NCBI GenBank assembly: GCA_022414725.1
Contig: CM039463.1
Coordinates: 93,597,145-93,661,144, forward strand
DNA length: 64,000 nt
Reading direction: 5' to 3'
DNA from: Microglena sp. YARC
Lineage: Eukaryota; Chlorophyta; Chlorophyceae; Chlamydomonadales; Chlamydomonadaceae
Shown one piece after another: positions 10,154 through 21,700 of the stretch. Below the pieces are notes generated by a model. The model saw only the letters and a program-made list of their open reading frames with translations, was not told where the DNA came from and did not search any database. Numbering within the stretch: the stretch's first letter is position 1; each line of letters opens with the position of its first letter. The position numbers were made by a program, and so were the translations under genes.

Positions 10154-11678
10154 CAAAGAAAAATTAACTGTGTCCCTGGCACTCACGGAAGAGCATCTGG
10201 TCCCAGAAATGGATCTCCCAAAACCATCGTTCATTCTCAGTACGATTGCGCCAGAACCAGATCCTCTCGCCCTCTGCCATCATAAAATTTTCATACCTGC
10301 AACAGATCAACATATGTGAGCAGTCATAGCCGGGTCAGAGCGGGTGCTGTGTGTTCTGTGGGTTGTGATTTGGTTTGTTTTGTGTTGTGTGTTTTGTGTT
10401 TTGTGCCGTCATTCTGTGTTTGATGTTACAAAACAATTGTCGTACCTGCAACAGATCAACATATGTGAGCAGTAAGAGCCGGGTCAGAGCGGGTGCTTTG
10501 TGTTCTGTGGGTTGTGATTTTGTTTTGTTTTGTGTTGTGTGCTGTGTGGTTTGTGCTGTCATTCTGTGTTTTATGTTACCAAAACATTGTCGTACCTGCA
10601 ACAGATCAACATATGTGAGCAGTAAGAGCCGGGTCAGAGCGGGTGCTGAGTGTTGTGTGGGTTGTGATTTGGTTTGTTGTGTGTTGTGTGTTTTGTGTTT
10701 TATGCTATGTCATCCTCTCACTCTCTGCCATCAAAAAATTGTCATACCTGCAAAAGATCAGCATAGGTGAGTGGTCAGAGCCGGGTCAGAGCATGTGCTG
10801 AGTGTTCTGTGTGTTGTGATTTGGTTTGTTGTGCGCTGTGCGTTGTGTGTTTTGTATTTAATGCTATGTCATCTTCTCGCCCTTTGCCATCAAGAAATTG
10901 TCACACCTGCAACATATCAGCATAGGTGAGTGGTCGAAGCGTGTGCTGTGTGTTAGGTGTGCTATTCTGTTTTTTGTCAATAGGTGTTCTGTGTTATCCA
11001 GAAATTGTCACACCTGCAACATATCAGCATAGGTGGGTGGTCGAAGCGTGTGCTGTGTGTTACGTGTGTTGTGATGTGTGTGTGTTGTATTTTGTTGTGA
11101 TTTGTTTTGTTGTGTGGTGTTTTTTGTGGTTTGTGCTATGTCATTATGTGGTATGTTTTATCAAGAAATTGTCAGACCTCCAACAGATCAACATATGTGA
11201 GTGGTCTAAGCGTGTGCTGTGTGTTATGTATGTTGTGAGATGTGTGTTGTGTGTTGTGATTGTTTTTGTTGTGATTTGTTTTGTCGTGTGTTGTGTGTTT
11301 TGTGGTTTGTGCTATGTCATTATGTGTTATGTGTGTTTCAAGAAATTGTTACATACCTGCAACAGATAAACATGTGTGATTCGTCAAAGTATACAAGTTT
11401 GTGCCGTATAATGTGTCTCATAGCATTTTATGATGTTTCGTAGTATGTGTTCGGTGTTTCAGGGTGTATTATTTTTAGTATTATTATTGCATTTTATACT
11501 ATTTTCACATCTTTATCAGCTCTGAAGTCAGCCTGCTCAACCCGACACATTACTCATATCTGCAGCCTCCCCCCCCCCCCCCCCCCCCCCCCGCCCCCCT
11601 TTACTATCTCACTCGACCCGCTCAGATGTGAAGGTGGAGTTTCAAGCTAGCCCAACCCATCCTCCATATCTGCAGCCT

Positions 11679-11714
<36 letters not shown>

Positions 11715-12488
11715 AACCCCCCCCCCCAGCCCCCTTTACTATCTCACTCGACCCGTTCAGATGTGAAAGTGGAGTTCAAGCTAGCCCAACCCATCCTCCA
11801 TATCTGCAGCCTACCCCCCCCCCCCCCCCCCCCTCAACCCCCCCCCCAGCCCCCTTTACTATCTCACTCGACCCGTTCAGATGTGAAGGTGGAGTTCAAG
11901 CTAGCCGAACCCATCCTCAATATCTGCAGCCTACCCCCCCCCCAGCCCCCTTTACTATCTCACTCGACCCGTTCAGATGTAAAGGTGGAGTATCAAGCTA
12001 GCCCAACCCATCCTCCATATCTGCAGCCTACCCCCCCCCCCCCCCCCCCCCCAGGCCCCTTTACTATCTCACTCGACCCGTTCAGATGTAAAGGTGGAGT
12101 TTCAAGCTAGCCCAACCCATCCTCCATATCTGCAGCCTACCCCCCCCCCCCCCCCCCCCCCCCTCACTCGTACCGTTCAGATGTTAAGGTAGCGCTCCAA
12201 GACTGCAGAATGCTCTTAGCTAGGATGATGCGAGCCATGAGAAGTGCTTGCATCCATGAGTGAGATTGTTCAATATTCAGGCCAATGTTAATACTACCCC
12301 CCACCCACCCACCTTCCCCCCTGCACCCCACCACTCCCCCCCCTCACTCGTACCGTTCAGATGTGAAGGTAGCGCTCCAAGACTGCTGAATGCTCTTAGC
12401 TAGAATGATGGGAGCCATGAGAACTGCTTGCATCCACGAACGAGACCTTTCAAGAATCAGACCAATGTTGAACACCGCCGAAGTCCGC
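8697..12488 (-). CDS. Unrecognised multi-exon membrane protein (partial)
   Basis: Three minus-strand exons (12488-12354, 10296-10187, 8878-8697) join in phase through two introns to give 142 residues. They read SAVFNIGLILERSRSWMQAV with PIILAKSIQQSW, then MAEGERIWFWRNRTENERW with FWEIHFWDQMLF, then IICTIAYEYL with IIWAVAVPLTFIAH and FWLIAYFGLYKKCW. There are at least two hydrophobic stretches of membrane length and an aromatic, charged loop, so an integral membrane protein is likely. I do not recognise the family. The first exon enters in phase 2, so there is at least one more exon upstream. The last ends in phase 0 at GTGAGC and no following exon was found before 6500. All three exons have echo arrays on both sides. 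Confidence 0.65.
8879..10186 (-). repeat. Intron between membrane exons C and B
   Basis: A 5' echo of exon C occupies about 8960-9060 (minus strand CATCTGCACCATCGCC) with a shorter one near 9150-9175. GGGTT repeats are at 9069-9105 and a TGTG/GTGTT low-complexity tract at 9215-9470. From 9540 to 10110, four copies of a unit with CCCTTTCAAGCCAAATAA alternate with poly-C and (CA)n. No gene is seen on the plus strand. Confidence 0.7.
10187..10296 (-). CDS. Membrane protein exon B
   Basis: It follows GTTGCAG on the minus strand and encodes YENFMMAEGERIWFW to FWDQMLF, with donor GTGAGT. Its 36 codons are the only open copy among about eight similar acceptor units spread over 10300-11370. Confidence 0.7.
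10297..11410 (-). repeat. About eight 5' echoes of membrane exon B
   Basis: Units of about 150 bp centre on the minus-strand acceptor ATCTGTTGCAG followed by GTACGACAATT-like remnants of the exon start, near 10300, 10450, 10600, 10750, 10905, 11015, 11180 and 11365. They are separated by GTTGTGTTTTGTG tracts. Confidence 0.75.
11411..12353 (-). repeat. 3' echoes of membrane exon A alternating with poly-C
   Basis: The plus-strand block GACCCGTTCAGATGTGAAGG (reverse of the exon end and donor) recurs about six times from 11615 to 12180. Each is followed by CATATCTGCAGCCTA and a C run of 9 to about 32 bases. On the transcript strand these are G runs just after donor-like sites. Confidence 0.75.
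12354..12488 (-). CDS. Membrane protein exon A
   Basis: On the minus strand it follows TTTGTGCAG and encodes RTSAVFNIGLILERS to ATFTSE, ending CG before GTACGAG. The split arginine codon is completed by the G that opens exon B. A longer degraded copy of the same exon is at about 12180-12290. Confidence 0.65.
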
Positions 12489-13545
12489 CTGCACAAACAT
12501 GACAGAGAGTGTGTGGGAGAGTGTAGGAGAGTGCGCATGTTGGGACATGAAACGTGTTAAGAGGCATATCAAAATATGAGCAGAAGAATGGAGATGGCGG
12601 CAAGGGTATGGGCGTGGGCGTGAGTCAGACCGATGTTGAACACCGCCGAAGTCCGCCTGCACAAGCATGACAGGGAGTGTGTGGGAGAGTGTGGGAGAGA
12701 GTGTGTGAGAGTGTGTGTGAGAGTGTGTGAGAGAGTGTGAGAGAGTGTGTGAGAGTGTGTGAGAGAGTGAGAGAGAGTTTGTGAGAGAGTGTGAGAGAGT
12801 GTGAGAGAGTGTGTGAGAAAGTGTGAGAGAGTGTGTGAGAGAGTGTGAGAGAGTGTGCGAGAGAGTTTGTGAAAGAGTGTGAGAGTGTGTGAGAGAGTGA
12901 GAGAGAGTTTGTGTGAGAGTGTGTTAGAGAGTGTGAGAGAGCGTGTGAGAGAGTGTGTGAGAGAGTGTGTGAGAGAGTGAGAAAGAGTTTGTGAGAGAGA
13001 GTGTGAGAGAGTGTGTGAGAGTGTGTGAGAGAGTGAGAGAGAGAGTGAGAGAGAGAGTGTGTGAGAGAGTGTGTGAGAGAGTGAGAGAGAGTTTGTGTGA
13101 GAGTGTGTGAGAGTGTGTGAGAGTGTGTGAGAGTGTGTGAGAGAGTGTGTGAGATTGTGCATGTTAAGAGACGTGATACGTGTTAAAGAGGCATGAGGGA
13201 GAGTGAGCATGAGAGAGAGAGAGAGCGACAAAAGCATGAGGGAGAGCGCGAGAGAGAGCATTTTCGAGGCATGTCAAGATATGAGCAGAAGAGTGGAGAT
13301 GGCAGCAAGGGTATGGGCGTGGGCGTGGGCGTGGGCGTGGGCGTGAGTCAGACCCCAACACTACGATATACATTTCGTGCGCCCCCCCGCCCCCTACCCA
13401 CGCCCCTCACCAACCCACCATACCCACCCACCCTACCTCTGCAATGTTGGATCCACGCTTTAGTCAACCAGCTGTTGAGGCGTTTACAAGAGGTGGAGCT
13501 TGAGGTCCAGTATATATAGCAGCATCAGCTACTCCAAATTTCAGC
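12489..13545 (-). repeat. GAGAGTGT tract, acceptor echoes and a single-copy island
   Basis: 5' echoes of exon A (CCGAAGTCCGCCTGCACAAGC) occur near 12640, with a worn one near 13345. Between them, about 12680-13160 is (GTGTGAGAGA)-type repeat, pyrimidine-rich on the transcript strand. 13440-13545 is single-copy with a GAG|GTAGGG donor-like site on the minus strand and a TATATATA at about 13511. It may hold an upstream exon, but no frame fits exon A's phase. Confidence 0.55.
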
Positions 13546-14518
13546 TACATGCCCATCCATCCCAAAACCCAGGACCTACATCTTGTGCCTCCACTCCCCC
13601 CCCCCACACACACCCACACACCACACCACACACACACCCCTCTCCCCCTCCTCCCCACCGGCGCCCCCCCCCCACACACACACACCCACACCCACACACC
13701 CTCTCCCCCTCCTCCACCCCTCACCGCGACCGACAAGAGCGCAACTTGCCCCCCCACACACACAAACACACACACTCCCTCTCCCCCTAACCGCCACTCC
13801 AAAGTGCACCCACCCACCCATCTCACAACCCAGGACCTACATTTTGTGTCCCCCCCCACCACCACCACCACCACTACACACACACACAAACACACTCCCC
13901 CTCTCCCCTTCTTCCCACCCTCTCCCCCTCACCGCCACTCCCAAGTGCACCCACCTACCCACCCATCCCGAACCCCAGGACCTACATTTGCTCTCGTGCT
14001 CAGTCTACATCCTCGTTCACTACGAGCCGAGGCTACCCAGGGTCCAGCAGCTCTAAGGGCTTGCCCCCAACCAAGAACTCCCAGGGCAAACCCAGGAGAC
14101 ACATCTTGTGCGCCTCCCCCCCCACACACACCCACACACCCTCTCCCCCTCCTCCCCACCCACCCACACCACCACGACCACCCACCATGTCCCCTCCTCC
14201 CCACCCACCCCCCACCCCCACACTCACCCACCACTACGACCACCCACCCATCCTGAACCCCAGGACATACATTTGCTCTCGTGCTCAGTCTACATCCTCG
14301 TTCACTAAGAGCCGAGGCGACCCAGGGTCCAGCAGCTCCAAGGGCTTGCCCCCAACTAAGAACTCCCAGGGCAAACCCGGAAGCTACATCTTGTGCGCCC
14401 CCCCCCACCCCCACCCTCAACCCCCCCATCCACCCCACACACACCACCACCAGCCACACCACCACGACCACCCACCCTGTTCCCCTCCTCCCCACACACC
14501 CATCTCGGACCCTAGGAC
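13546..14518 (-). repeat. 3' echoes of the terminal exon of the gene at 14519-16910
   Basis: Copies of the exon end, including its stop codon, lie at about 13978-14095 and 14270-14382 (plus strand CTCGTGCTCAGTCTACATCC). They are embedded in C- and CACA-rich DNA, with shorter remnants of CCAGGACCTACAT at about 13570 and 13832. Confidence 0.75.
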
Positions 14519-14809
14519 CTACATTTGCTCTCGTGCCTTGTCTACATCATCGTTTACTATGAGCCGAGGCGACCCAGGGTCCAGCAGCTCTAAGGGCTTG
14601 CCCCCGACCAAGAACTCCCAAGGCTTTGCTTTCTTCTGGCCGTCTGCAATGATCTCGTCCACTTTGTCTGCTGCTACACCTAAGAATTTCCGCTGTGCAT
14701 CTAGCTTCGCCTTTTGAATCTTATCCAGCTGCCTCTGATTCGCTGCCTGGATTATCTCAAGCTTGGTGAAGATTTCGGGCAGTTTTCCTGACTTTGCCTT
14801 GTCATCTGC
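14519..14809 (-). CDS. Exon 2 of the basic 169-residue protein
   Basis: It follows CACCCCCAG and encodes ADDKAKSGKLPEIFTKLE to VDKAREQM, then TAG. It is the last of about ten acceptor units on the minus strand and the only one that continues into the conserved-looking helix. Confidence 0.75.
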   Translation of the reverse strand, partial: ADDKAKSGKLPEIFTKLEIIQAANQRQLDKIQKAKLDAQRKFLGVAADKVDEIIADGQKKAKPWEFLVGGKPLELLDPGSPRLIVNDDVDKAREQM

Positions 14810-16910
14810 CTGGGGGTGGGATTGGGGGAGAAAGGTGTTGGGAATGGGGTAGTAAGTGTTGGGATTGGGGAAGAAAGGTGGGTCACTGATTCGCTGCCTG
14901 GATTCTCTCAAGCTTTGTGAAGATTTCGGGCAGTTTTCCTGACTTTGCCTTGTCATCTGCCTGGTGGTGGGATTGGGAGAGAAAGGTGTTGGGATTGGGG
15001 GAGCAGGATGGGTCTCTGATTCACTGCCAGGATTCTCTCAAGCTTTGTGGAGATTTCGCGCAGTTTTTCTGACTTGGACTTCTCATCCGCCTGAGGGTGG
15101 GATTGAGGGAGAAAGGTGTTGGGAATTGGGGTAGCAAGGTGTTGGAATTGGAGTAGTAGGGTGGGTCTCTGATTCACTGCCTGGATTCTCTCAAGCTTTG
15201 TGAAGATTTCGGGCAGTTTTCCTGACTTAAACTTCTCATCCGCCTGGGGGTGGGATTGGGGGCAATAATTGTTGGGATTGGGGTAGCAGGGTGGGTCTCT
15301 GATTTGCTGCCTGGATTCTCTCAAGCTTTGTGAAAATTCCGGGCAGTTTTTCTGACTTCTTGTCTGCCTGGGGTTGGGATAGGGGGAGAAAGGTGTTGGG
15401 ATCGGGGTGGCAGAGTGGGTCTCTGATTCGCTGCCTGGATTCTCTCAAGCTTTTGTGAGGTGTCTGGGCAGTTTTTCTGACTTCTTATCTGCCTCGGGGT
15501 GGGATTGGGGGCAAAAAGTGTTGGGATTGGGGTGGCTGGGTGGGTCTCTGATTCGCTGCCTGGATTCTCTCGAGCTTTGTGAAAATTCTGGGCAGTTTTT
15601 TGTACTTCTTGTCTGCCTGGGGTTGGGATTGGGGGAGAAAGGTGTTGGGATCGGGGTGGCAGGGTGGGTCTCTGATTCACTGCCAGGATTCTCTCAAGCT
15701 TTGTGGAGATTTCGCGCAGTTTTCTGACTTTTTATCAGCCTGGAGGTGGGATTGGGGGAGAAAGGTGTTGGGATTGGGGTCGCAGGGTGGGTCTCTAATT
15801 CGCTGCCTGTATTCTCTCAAGCTTTGTGAAGATTCTGGGCAGTTTTTCTGACTTATCTGCCTGGGGGTGGGATTGGGGGAGAAAGGTGTTGGGATCGGGG
15901 TGGCAGGGTGGGTCTCTGATTCGCTGCCTGCATTCTCTCAAGCTTTGTGAAGATTTCAGGCAGTTTTTCTGACTTTGACTTCTCATCTGCCTGGGGGTGG
16001 GATTGGGGGAGGTGGGAGTCTGTTTCATGTGTGCATAGATTTGTGATGGTGGTGGTGGTGTGTGTTACGTGGGTATATGCTGTGATGGTGATGGCGGTAG
16101 TGTGGGTATATGTTGCGATGGTGATGGTGATGATGGCCAATATGTGGTTGTCTGTTTCATGTGCGCATAGGTTGTGATGGTGATGGTGGTGGTGGTGTCT
16201 TCTCCAGATGCCTCTGATTCACTGCCTGGGTTCTCTCAAGCTATGTAAAGATGTCGGGCAGTTTTTCTTACTTCTTTTTCGCCTGGGGGTGTTTGGGGTA
16301 GGTGGTGGCCTGTTTCATGTGTGCGTAGTTTCGTGGTGGTGGTGGTGGTGGTGTGTGTCGTGTGGGTATATGTTGTGATGGTGATGGTGGTGGTGGCCAT
16401 TGTATGGTTATCTGTTTCATATGTGCATACGTTGTGATGGTGATGGTGGTGGTGGTTGGACAAGCCCCTTTTACCACGTCTGGTGACCCCTGGATTGTCA
16501 CATGCGTACACACAGCAGTCTGGTGTCACCACTCACCAGAGTGCAGGGTGCAATCACATTGGGCCACCCTTACAAATTGGGGTGGCACAGGGGTGCTTTC
16601 TTACAGGCTTCACTGAGGGTGGTCCAGGGGCGCTGTAATGAACGTCCCAACTGCATGGCTAAAGCTATAAAGGGAGGCAGCCAAGACCTACCCCATCCAA
16701 GTAGCGACGCCTCTGACTGAACAAATTCTTAATTTTCAGCGCCCAGTAGGCACTGAAATCGGCCTTGTTGGCATTAGCATCGTCATCGTCCTTCGAACCC
16801 TCTTTCTTCTTCGCATGGCGCACTATTGTAGGGCGCAAGCTCAATTTGCGACCCGGAGCAGCCTGGCGTCCCCCCAACCGACCAAATCCGCTCCCAGTAC
16901 CTAGCTGCAT
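14519..16910 (-). CDS. Basic 169-residue protein, probably organelle-targeted, family unknown
   Basis: Two minus-strand exons (16910-16692 and 14809-14519) join in phase 0 to a complete frame ending in TAG. The N-terminus MQLGTGSGFGRLGGRQ to LRPTIVRHAKKK is rich in Gly, Arg and Ser and nearly free of acids, as expected of a plastid or mitochondrial transit peptide. An acidic/lysine stretch (EGSKDDDDANANKADF) follows, then FSAYWALKIKNLF. The second exon is a predicted amphipathic helix (LPEIFTKLEIIQAANQRQLD to AADKVDEIIADGQKKAKPW) with the tail FLVGGKPLELLDPGSPRLIV. I do not recognise the family. The intron (1.9 kb) is mostly echoes of exon 2. The gene is divergent from the methyltransferase gene at 18673. 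Confidence 0.75.
14810..16270 (-). repeat. About nine 5' echoes of exon 2
   Basis: Units of about 125-175 bp repeat the acceptor (CCAATCCCACCCCCAG on the minus strand) and the first 25-30 codons of exon 2. Several keep an open frame reading KLPEIFTKLERIQAANQRP before drifting into the intron word CCCAATCCCAACACC. Confidence 0.85.
16271..16691 (-). other. Donor-side part of the same intron
   Basis: GGTGGT/GATGGT trinucleotide repeats, with TGTTTCATGTGTGCATAG recurring, lie at 16020-16460. The rest to 16691 is single-copy. Confidence 0.5.
16692..16910 (-). CDS. Exon 1 of the basic 169-residue protein
   Basis: It starts at the ATG at 16910 (minus strand) and ends at GATGGG|GTAGGT in phase 0, 73 codons. 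It lies in single-copy DNA and contains the presumed transit peptide. Confidence 0.7.
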
Positions 16911-17845
16911 ATCGAGGGGCTGTCGATTATACCAGAAGCATCAATTCCTAGTGCGAAAAAAGGCTAGCACTACCAATCAATGAATTAAGAAAGACAGAAG
17001 ACACTTGGGCGCGCAGCTTAACCAAGATGAGGGATCAAGATAGGGGAGTTGCGATCAATCCAGGACCGCAATCCAGTGTTGCGTGAATGGATGCAAGAAG
17101 TACAGTTGGGAAAGACGCAGCGATAAGGAGGACTGCCTGCTGCCAATGTCGATGATTCAAGGCTGCGTCAAAATTTTACCCGAGAAAGTAACAGAGTGGC
17201 TTCTACAGGCCGAGCTACTAGATAAGAAGCAAGATGCGAGGGTTGAGCGATTGCAATGACAGGGCAAGAAGGGGGGAATGACGCCAGAGTTTGGCTTGGA
17301 GGTAAACAAATGTGAAAGATCAAATTAGGCGCAGCCCACCCAACTGGGGCCCACTTTCAGACCCCGTCCCAACAATGTCAGTGGGCACCCCGTGCACAGA
17401 CCCGTGGGCACCTGATCCACCCGGACCCACCTGGACATGTCTTCAAACTGTTTCAAACTGTCTTAACCCGTGTGTTTGCATCCTAGACGGCTATCAGGAG
17501 TTTGGTGGATTAATATTTCCATAAACTTCCTGTACACTTGTTGACTCCTATGGCTGACAAACCATGATATTAATTAATCCCCTAAACAAGGCTAAAAAAG
17601 GAACCCTTACCCCATGCCTACAAAACATGAGGACGGCTGACCCCCCCCTCCCTCCCTCCCCTCTTAATATAAATAAGAGGCATGGCTTGGAATTATATGT
17701 GTATTATGGGTCTTTACACTGTCGTGCACACAACAGCATCCTCAGAATTGCCAAAGAGGGATTGCTTGATAGTCAATATAATCACCCATTCACCCATCCA
17801 TATCCCCCATACTCACCCCCCATATCCACCCAATCACCCATTCAG

Positions 17846-17882
<37 letters not shown>

Positions 17883-18280
17883 GTCTTAAGTGGTGCCAAT
17901 GATCTGCCCTTGTCTTAACAATATCAATGGCTGTCCCAGAAGTCATTTGGAGGTCTGGGTGAAAAGACAGCAAAAAAATGGCCATGAATCATGCCATTAG
18001 CCCCCCATTCTGAGAATAAATCGATTGGCATGAAGCAAAAAATGGAGGCCTGGGCTCAGCCCAGTGGGCTCCTCTTGCCCTAAATTAAATATATCAAACT
18101 TGAAACTGACCTACCTGACCCGACCTGGTTCCCTCGTTCCCAGGGCCGGAACGCGGAAATTCCGTTAATTCCGTTGACGACCCTGTCACACGGCGGCCTC
18201 TATCCGACCCTTTATGCCAGCCTTTATCCCCTTGTATCAACTTGCCCATCCCAGCTCCACACGAGTGTACAAAACCATAC
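16911..18280. other. Intergenic region between divergent genes
   Basis: Mostly single-copy DNA of balanced composition. A C run lies at about 17848-17880 and a 6-bp hairpin CTGGGCTCAGCCCAG near 18048. It should contain the promoter of the minus-strand gene at 16910. I see no convincing TATA box or gene. Confidence 0.4.
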
Positions 18281-18481
18281 CTAGGAAGCACTTCCAAGGC
18301 TCGTCAACAGCCAGTAGCAAATCCCGAGGCTTTGAATCCCGAGCCTCATGCATTCGTCTCGCTTGAGCGTGCCTGGAGCCGCCAGGCCATTTTGCTCCAG
18401 TATTAGGCAAGTGGCCACCTCTCTCTCTGGTTCCACCACCGCCAGCCCACCGCCCATGGCCTCGCCACAGACTACGAATTG
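18281..18481 (-). CDS. Possible terminal exon of an unidentified gene
   Basis: On the minus strand, after TCTTGCAG, an open frame reads QFVVCGEAMGGGLAVVEPER, EVATCLILEQNGLAAPG and on to LTSLGSAS, then TAG. GGGLAVVEPEREVA is reminiscent of the C-terminal strand of beta-lactamase-fold serine hydrolases, but the match is short. Another minus-strand frame (18237-18635) and a plus-strand frame (18348-18740) overlap it, so the coding strand is uncertain. A GTAAGTATC donor-like site sits 34 bases upstream in phase. Confidence 0.25.
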   Translation of the reverse strand, partial: QFVVCGEAMGGGLAVVEPEREVATCLILEQNGLAAPGTLKRDECMRLGIQSLGICYWLLTSLGSAS

Positions 18482-18672
18482 CTGCAAGATTCTCCGCCAA
18501 CCCTGCGATACTTACTGCATGCCAATAATAAGTCCCCCCGTGCGATACCCACAGAAAGCAGGGAGCTACCACAGCGAATTCGAACCCCACCACCGACACC
18601 AATCCAGACTTCGCTTCTGCCGGAGTTTTACTCAAAGCTTCAGCATAGTATGCGAGTCGCGTACGCCATTAA

Positions 18673-18787
18673 ATGAATGCACTTTATTTGCTGACAGCTG
18701 TTTCTTTCGACTTTTTCTGTCGCAGCAAACCGAGAGATAAGTTGCAGTTGGCCATCCATCGCCAGACAGACTCCCTCCCTTCCATAG
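18673..18787 (+). CDS. RSMD: RSMD exon 1 (candidate start)
   Basis: The ATG at 18673 follows an in-frame stop directly and opens MNALYLLTAVSFDFFCRSK, a plausible targeting sequence. It ends ATAG|GTACGC in phase 1, matching exon 2. The donor is not a strong consensus. Other starts in this single-copy island are possible. Confidence 0.4.
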
Positions 18788-21700
18788 GTACGCAATTGAG
18801 ATATGGGAAACCGAATGGCCTCTCAGTTTCGCCCACGCCCACCCCCACCAATGGCCCAATTATATATCACAATGATTGCTTCTTTATTTTGCATGCATGC
18901 AGGCCATAACCCCAACCCATTAATGAACGCTGCACGGAGGGGGACACCATGCATAACCCCTAACCCATTAGTGGAAAATGCATGCACCAACAAATGCATG
19001 CACACACTGACACACCCATCCACACATGCACATACGTACACGCATGCACACAGACACACCCATGCACACACACGTACACACACATGCACACAGACACATC
19101 CATGCACACACACGTACACACACGTGCACACATGCACACACGCACACGCATGCACACAGACACATCCATGCACACACACGTACACACACATGCACACATG
19201 CACACACACCCAAGCACACCCACATACACACGCACACCCCCACCCCCACATGCACCCACCCACCCACACAGGCACACCCATGCATACACTCACACCCATG
19301 CACACATACACAAAACCCCACACACAGGCACACCCATGCACACATGCACATATGCAGACTCACGCACACACCCTTGCACACACTGACAGCATTTCCCCCA
19401 CAACCTCCCTCACCAGCCCCTCAAGCCACAACCAGTACCTCAGCCAACGCCGATTTGAGCGACGGATGGGGGGTGGAGGTAATTCCCAAGCCCACAGCCC
19501 GTGTAGGCCGCAAGCAGGACTGGGGAGCCTCAACAGATCAGCCTGGGAAGCAAGCCCAGAGAGAGAGAAAGAAAAAGAAGAAAGAGAAGGAGGAGAAGAA
19601 GCAGCGAGCTCCACGGTTGCCGTATGTTAACATGCAGACTGATGGAATTCACCAGATGGAGGTGCTTCGTGACGCTTTGCAAGAAACAGGTGGGCTTGGT
19701 GTGGTATGGTGGTGGTGGTGGTGGTGGTGTGTTTCATGTTGACATGCCGTATGTAAACATGCAGACTGACGGAATCCACCACATGGAGGTGCTTAGTGAC
19801 GCTTTGCAAGAAACAGGTGGGCTTGGTGTGGTATGGTGGTGGTAGTGCCAGCCATTTATATTTGTATTTCATTTGTTGATCAATAATCAATTTGTTCATT
19901 CATTCATTCATTCATTCTTGTCGTTCGTTCGTTCGTTCGTTCGTTCGTTCGTTCATTCGTTCGATCGTTCATTCGTTTATTCGTTCGTTCGTTTGTTCGT
20001 TCGTTCGTTCATTCGTTCGTTCATTTGTTCATTTGTTCGTTCGTTCGTTCGTTCATTCGTTCGTTCATTCATTCATTCATTCATTCATTCATTCATTCAT
20101 TCGTTCATTCATTTTCATTCATTCATTCATTCATTCATTCATTCATTCATTCATTCATTCACTCGTGTGCACAGGTGCACCTGAGATCAGCCATTTATTC
20201 ATTTATTGATTTATTTACCGTATTCCATTTGTTTATCAATTATTAACCCATTATTTCGTGTGCACAGGTGCACCTGAGATGAGCATTGAGAAGCGTAGGG
20301 CTTCCAAAGCGGAAGGCAAAGCTTGCCCCTCTCTACCCGCACCCCACCATCACCCCCACCACCCAACCACCCGCCACCACCACTTTACCCCCCCACCACC
20401 ACCACCCACACCACCACACCACCACCACCCGCCACCACCACTTTACCCACCACCACCACCACCACCACACACACACACCCCACCACCACCACCACCACCA
20501 CCCCACCACCCACCACCATTACCACCGCAACGACCTCGTTTTGTGTTCATTAATGCTCAGAGGTGCACCTGAGATGAGCATTAAGAACAATTATTTATCG
20601 GTCATTACAATTATGAATTAAAATATTAACATTATTTATTAAATTATTAATCCATTCATCAATGCTTACAGGTGAACTTGAGATGAGCATTGAGAAGCGT
20701 AGGGCTTCGGAAGAGTAAGGCATAGCCTGCACCTCTCTGCCCGCACCCCACCACCACCACCCCCACCACCCGCTACCACCCACCACCACCACCACCACCA
20801 CACCACCCACCACCACAACCACACCACCACACCACTAACCCACCACCACCACTAACCCACAACCACCTCGCCACCCGCCACCACCACCCCACCACCCACC
20901 ACCCGCCACTCACCACCCCCACCGCCACTGCCACCACCATGCATCCAAACAAAGCCTGCCCCTCTCTACCCGCACCCCACCCACCCCCCACCACCATCAC
21001 TAATCCACGACCACATTTTGTGTTCCTTAATGATCACAGGTGCACTAGGGATCAGCCATTTATTTATTTATTTCATTTGTTTATCAATTATAAATCCATT
21101 CATTCGTGTGCACAGGTGCACTTGAGATCAGCATTGAGAAGCGTAGGGCTCTAGAAGCGGAAGACAAAGCCTGCCCCTCTCTACCCGCCCCCCACCCCAC
21201 CCACCCCACCCCACCACCCCACCCGTCACCTCCTATTACCCCCCCCACCCACCCACCACCCACCACCGCCACCACCACATTTTGTGTTCATTCATGCTCA
21301 CAGGTGCACTTGAGATCAGCATTGAGAAGCGTAGGGCTCTAGAAGCGGAAGACAAAGCATGCCCCTCTCTACCCGCCCCCCACCCCCCACCCCCCCACCC
21401 GCCACCTCCTATTACCCCCCCACCACACCCCCACCACACACACCCACCACCACCACCACCACCACCCACCACATTTTGTGTTCATTCATGCTCACAGGTG
21501 CACTTGAGATCAGCATTGAGAAGCGTAGGGCTCTAGAAGCAGAAGGCAAAGCAGCCATTAAGACAAGAAAGCAGAGGGGACCTGAGGGCAATGGTGAGTC
21601 TCCTCTGATTGGGTAGCTGGGGGGTTATGGTGTGTGTGGGGGGGTAATGGTATGTGTGGGTAATGGTGAGTATCTTCCGATTAGGTAGCTGGGGGGTAAT

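Noticed and set aside
12569..13261. Ser/His/Leu-rich 230-codon minus-strand frame
   Set aside because: Translation of the GAGAGTGT repeat.
18348..18740. Plus-strand 130-codon frame with transit-peptide look (MHSSRLSVPGAARPFCSS)
   Set aside because: No donor in phase with RSMD exon 2 and overlap with competing minus-strand frames; kept only as an alternative.
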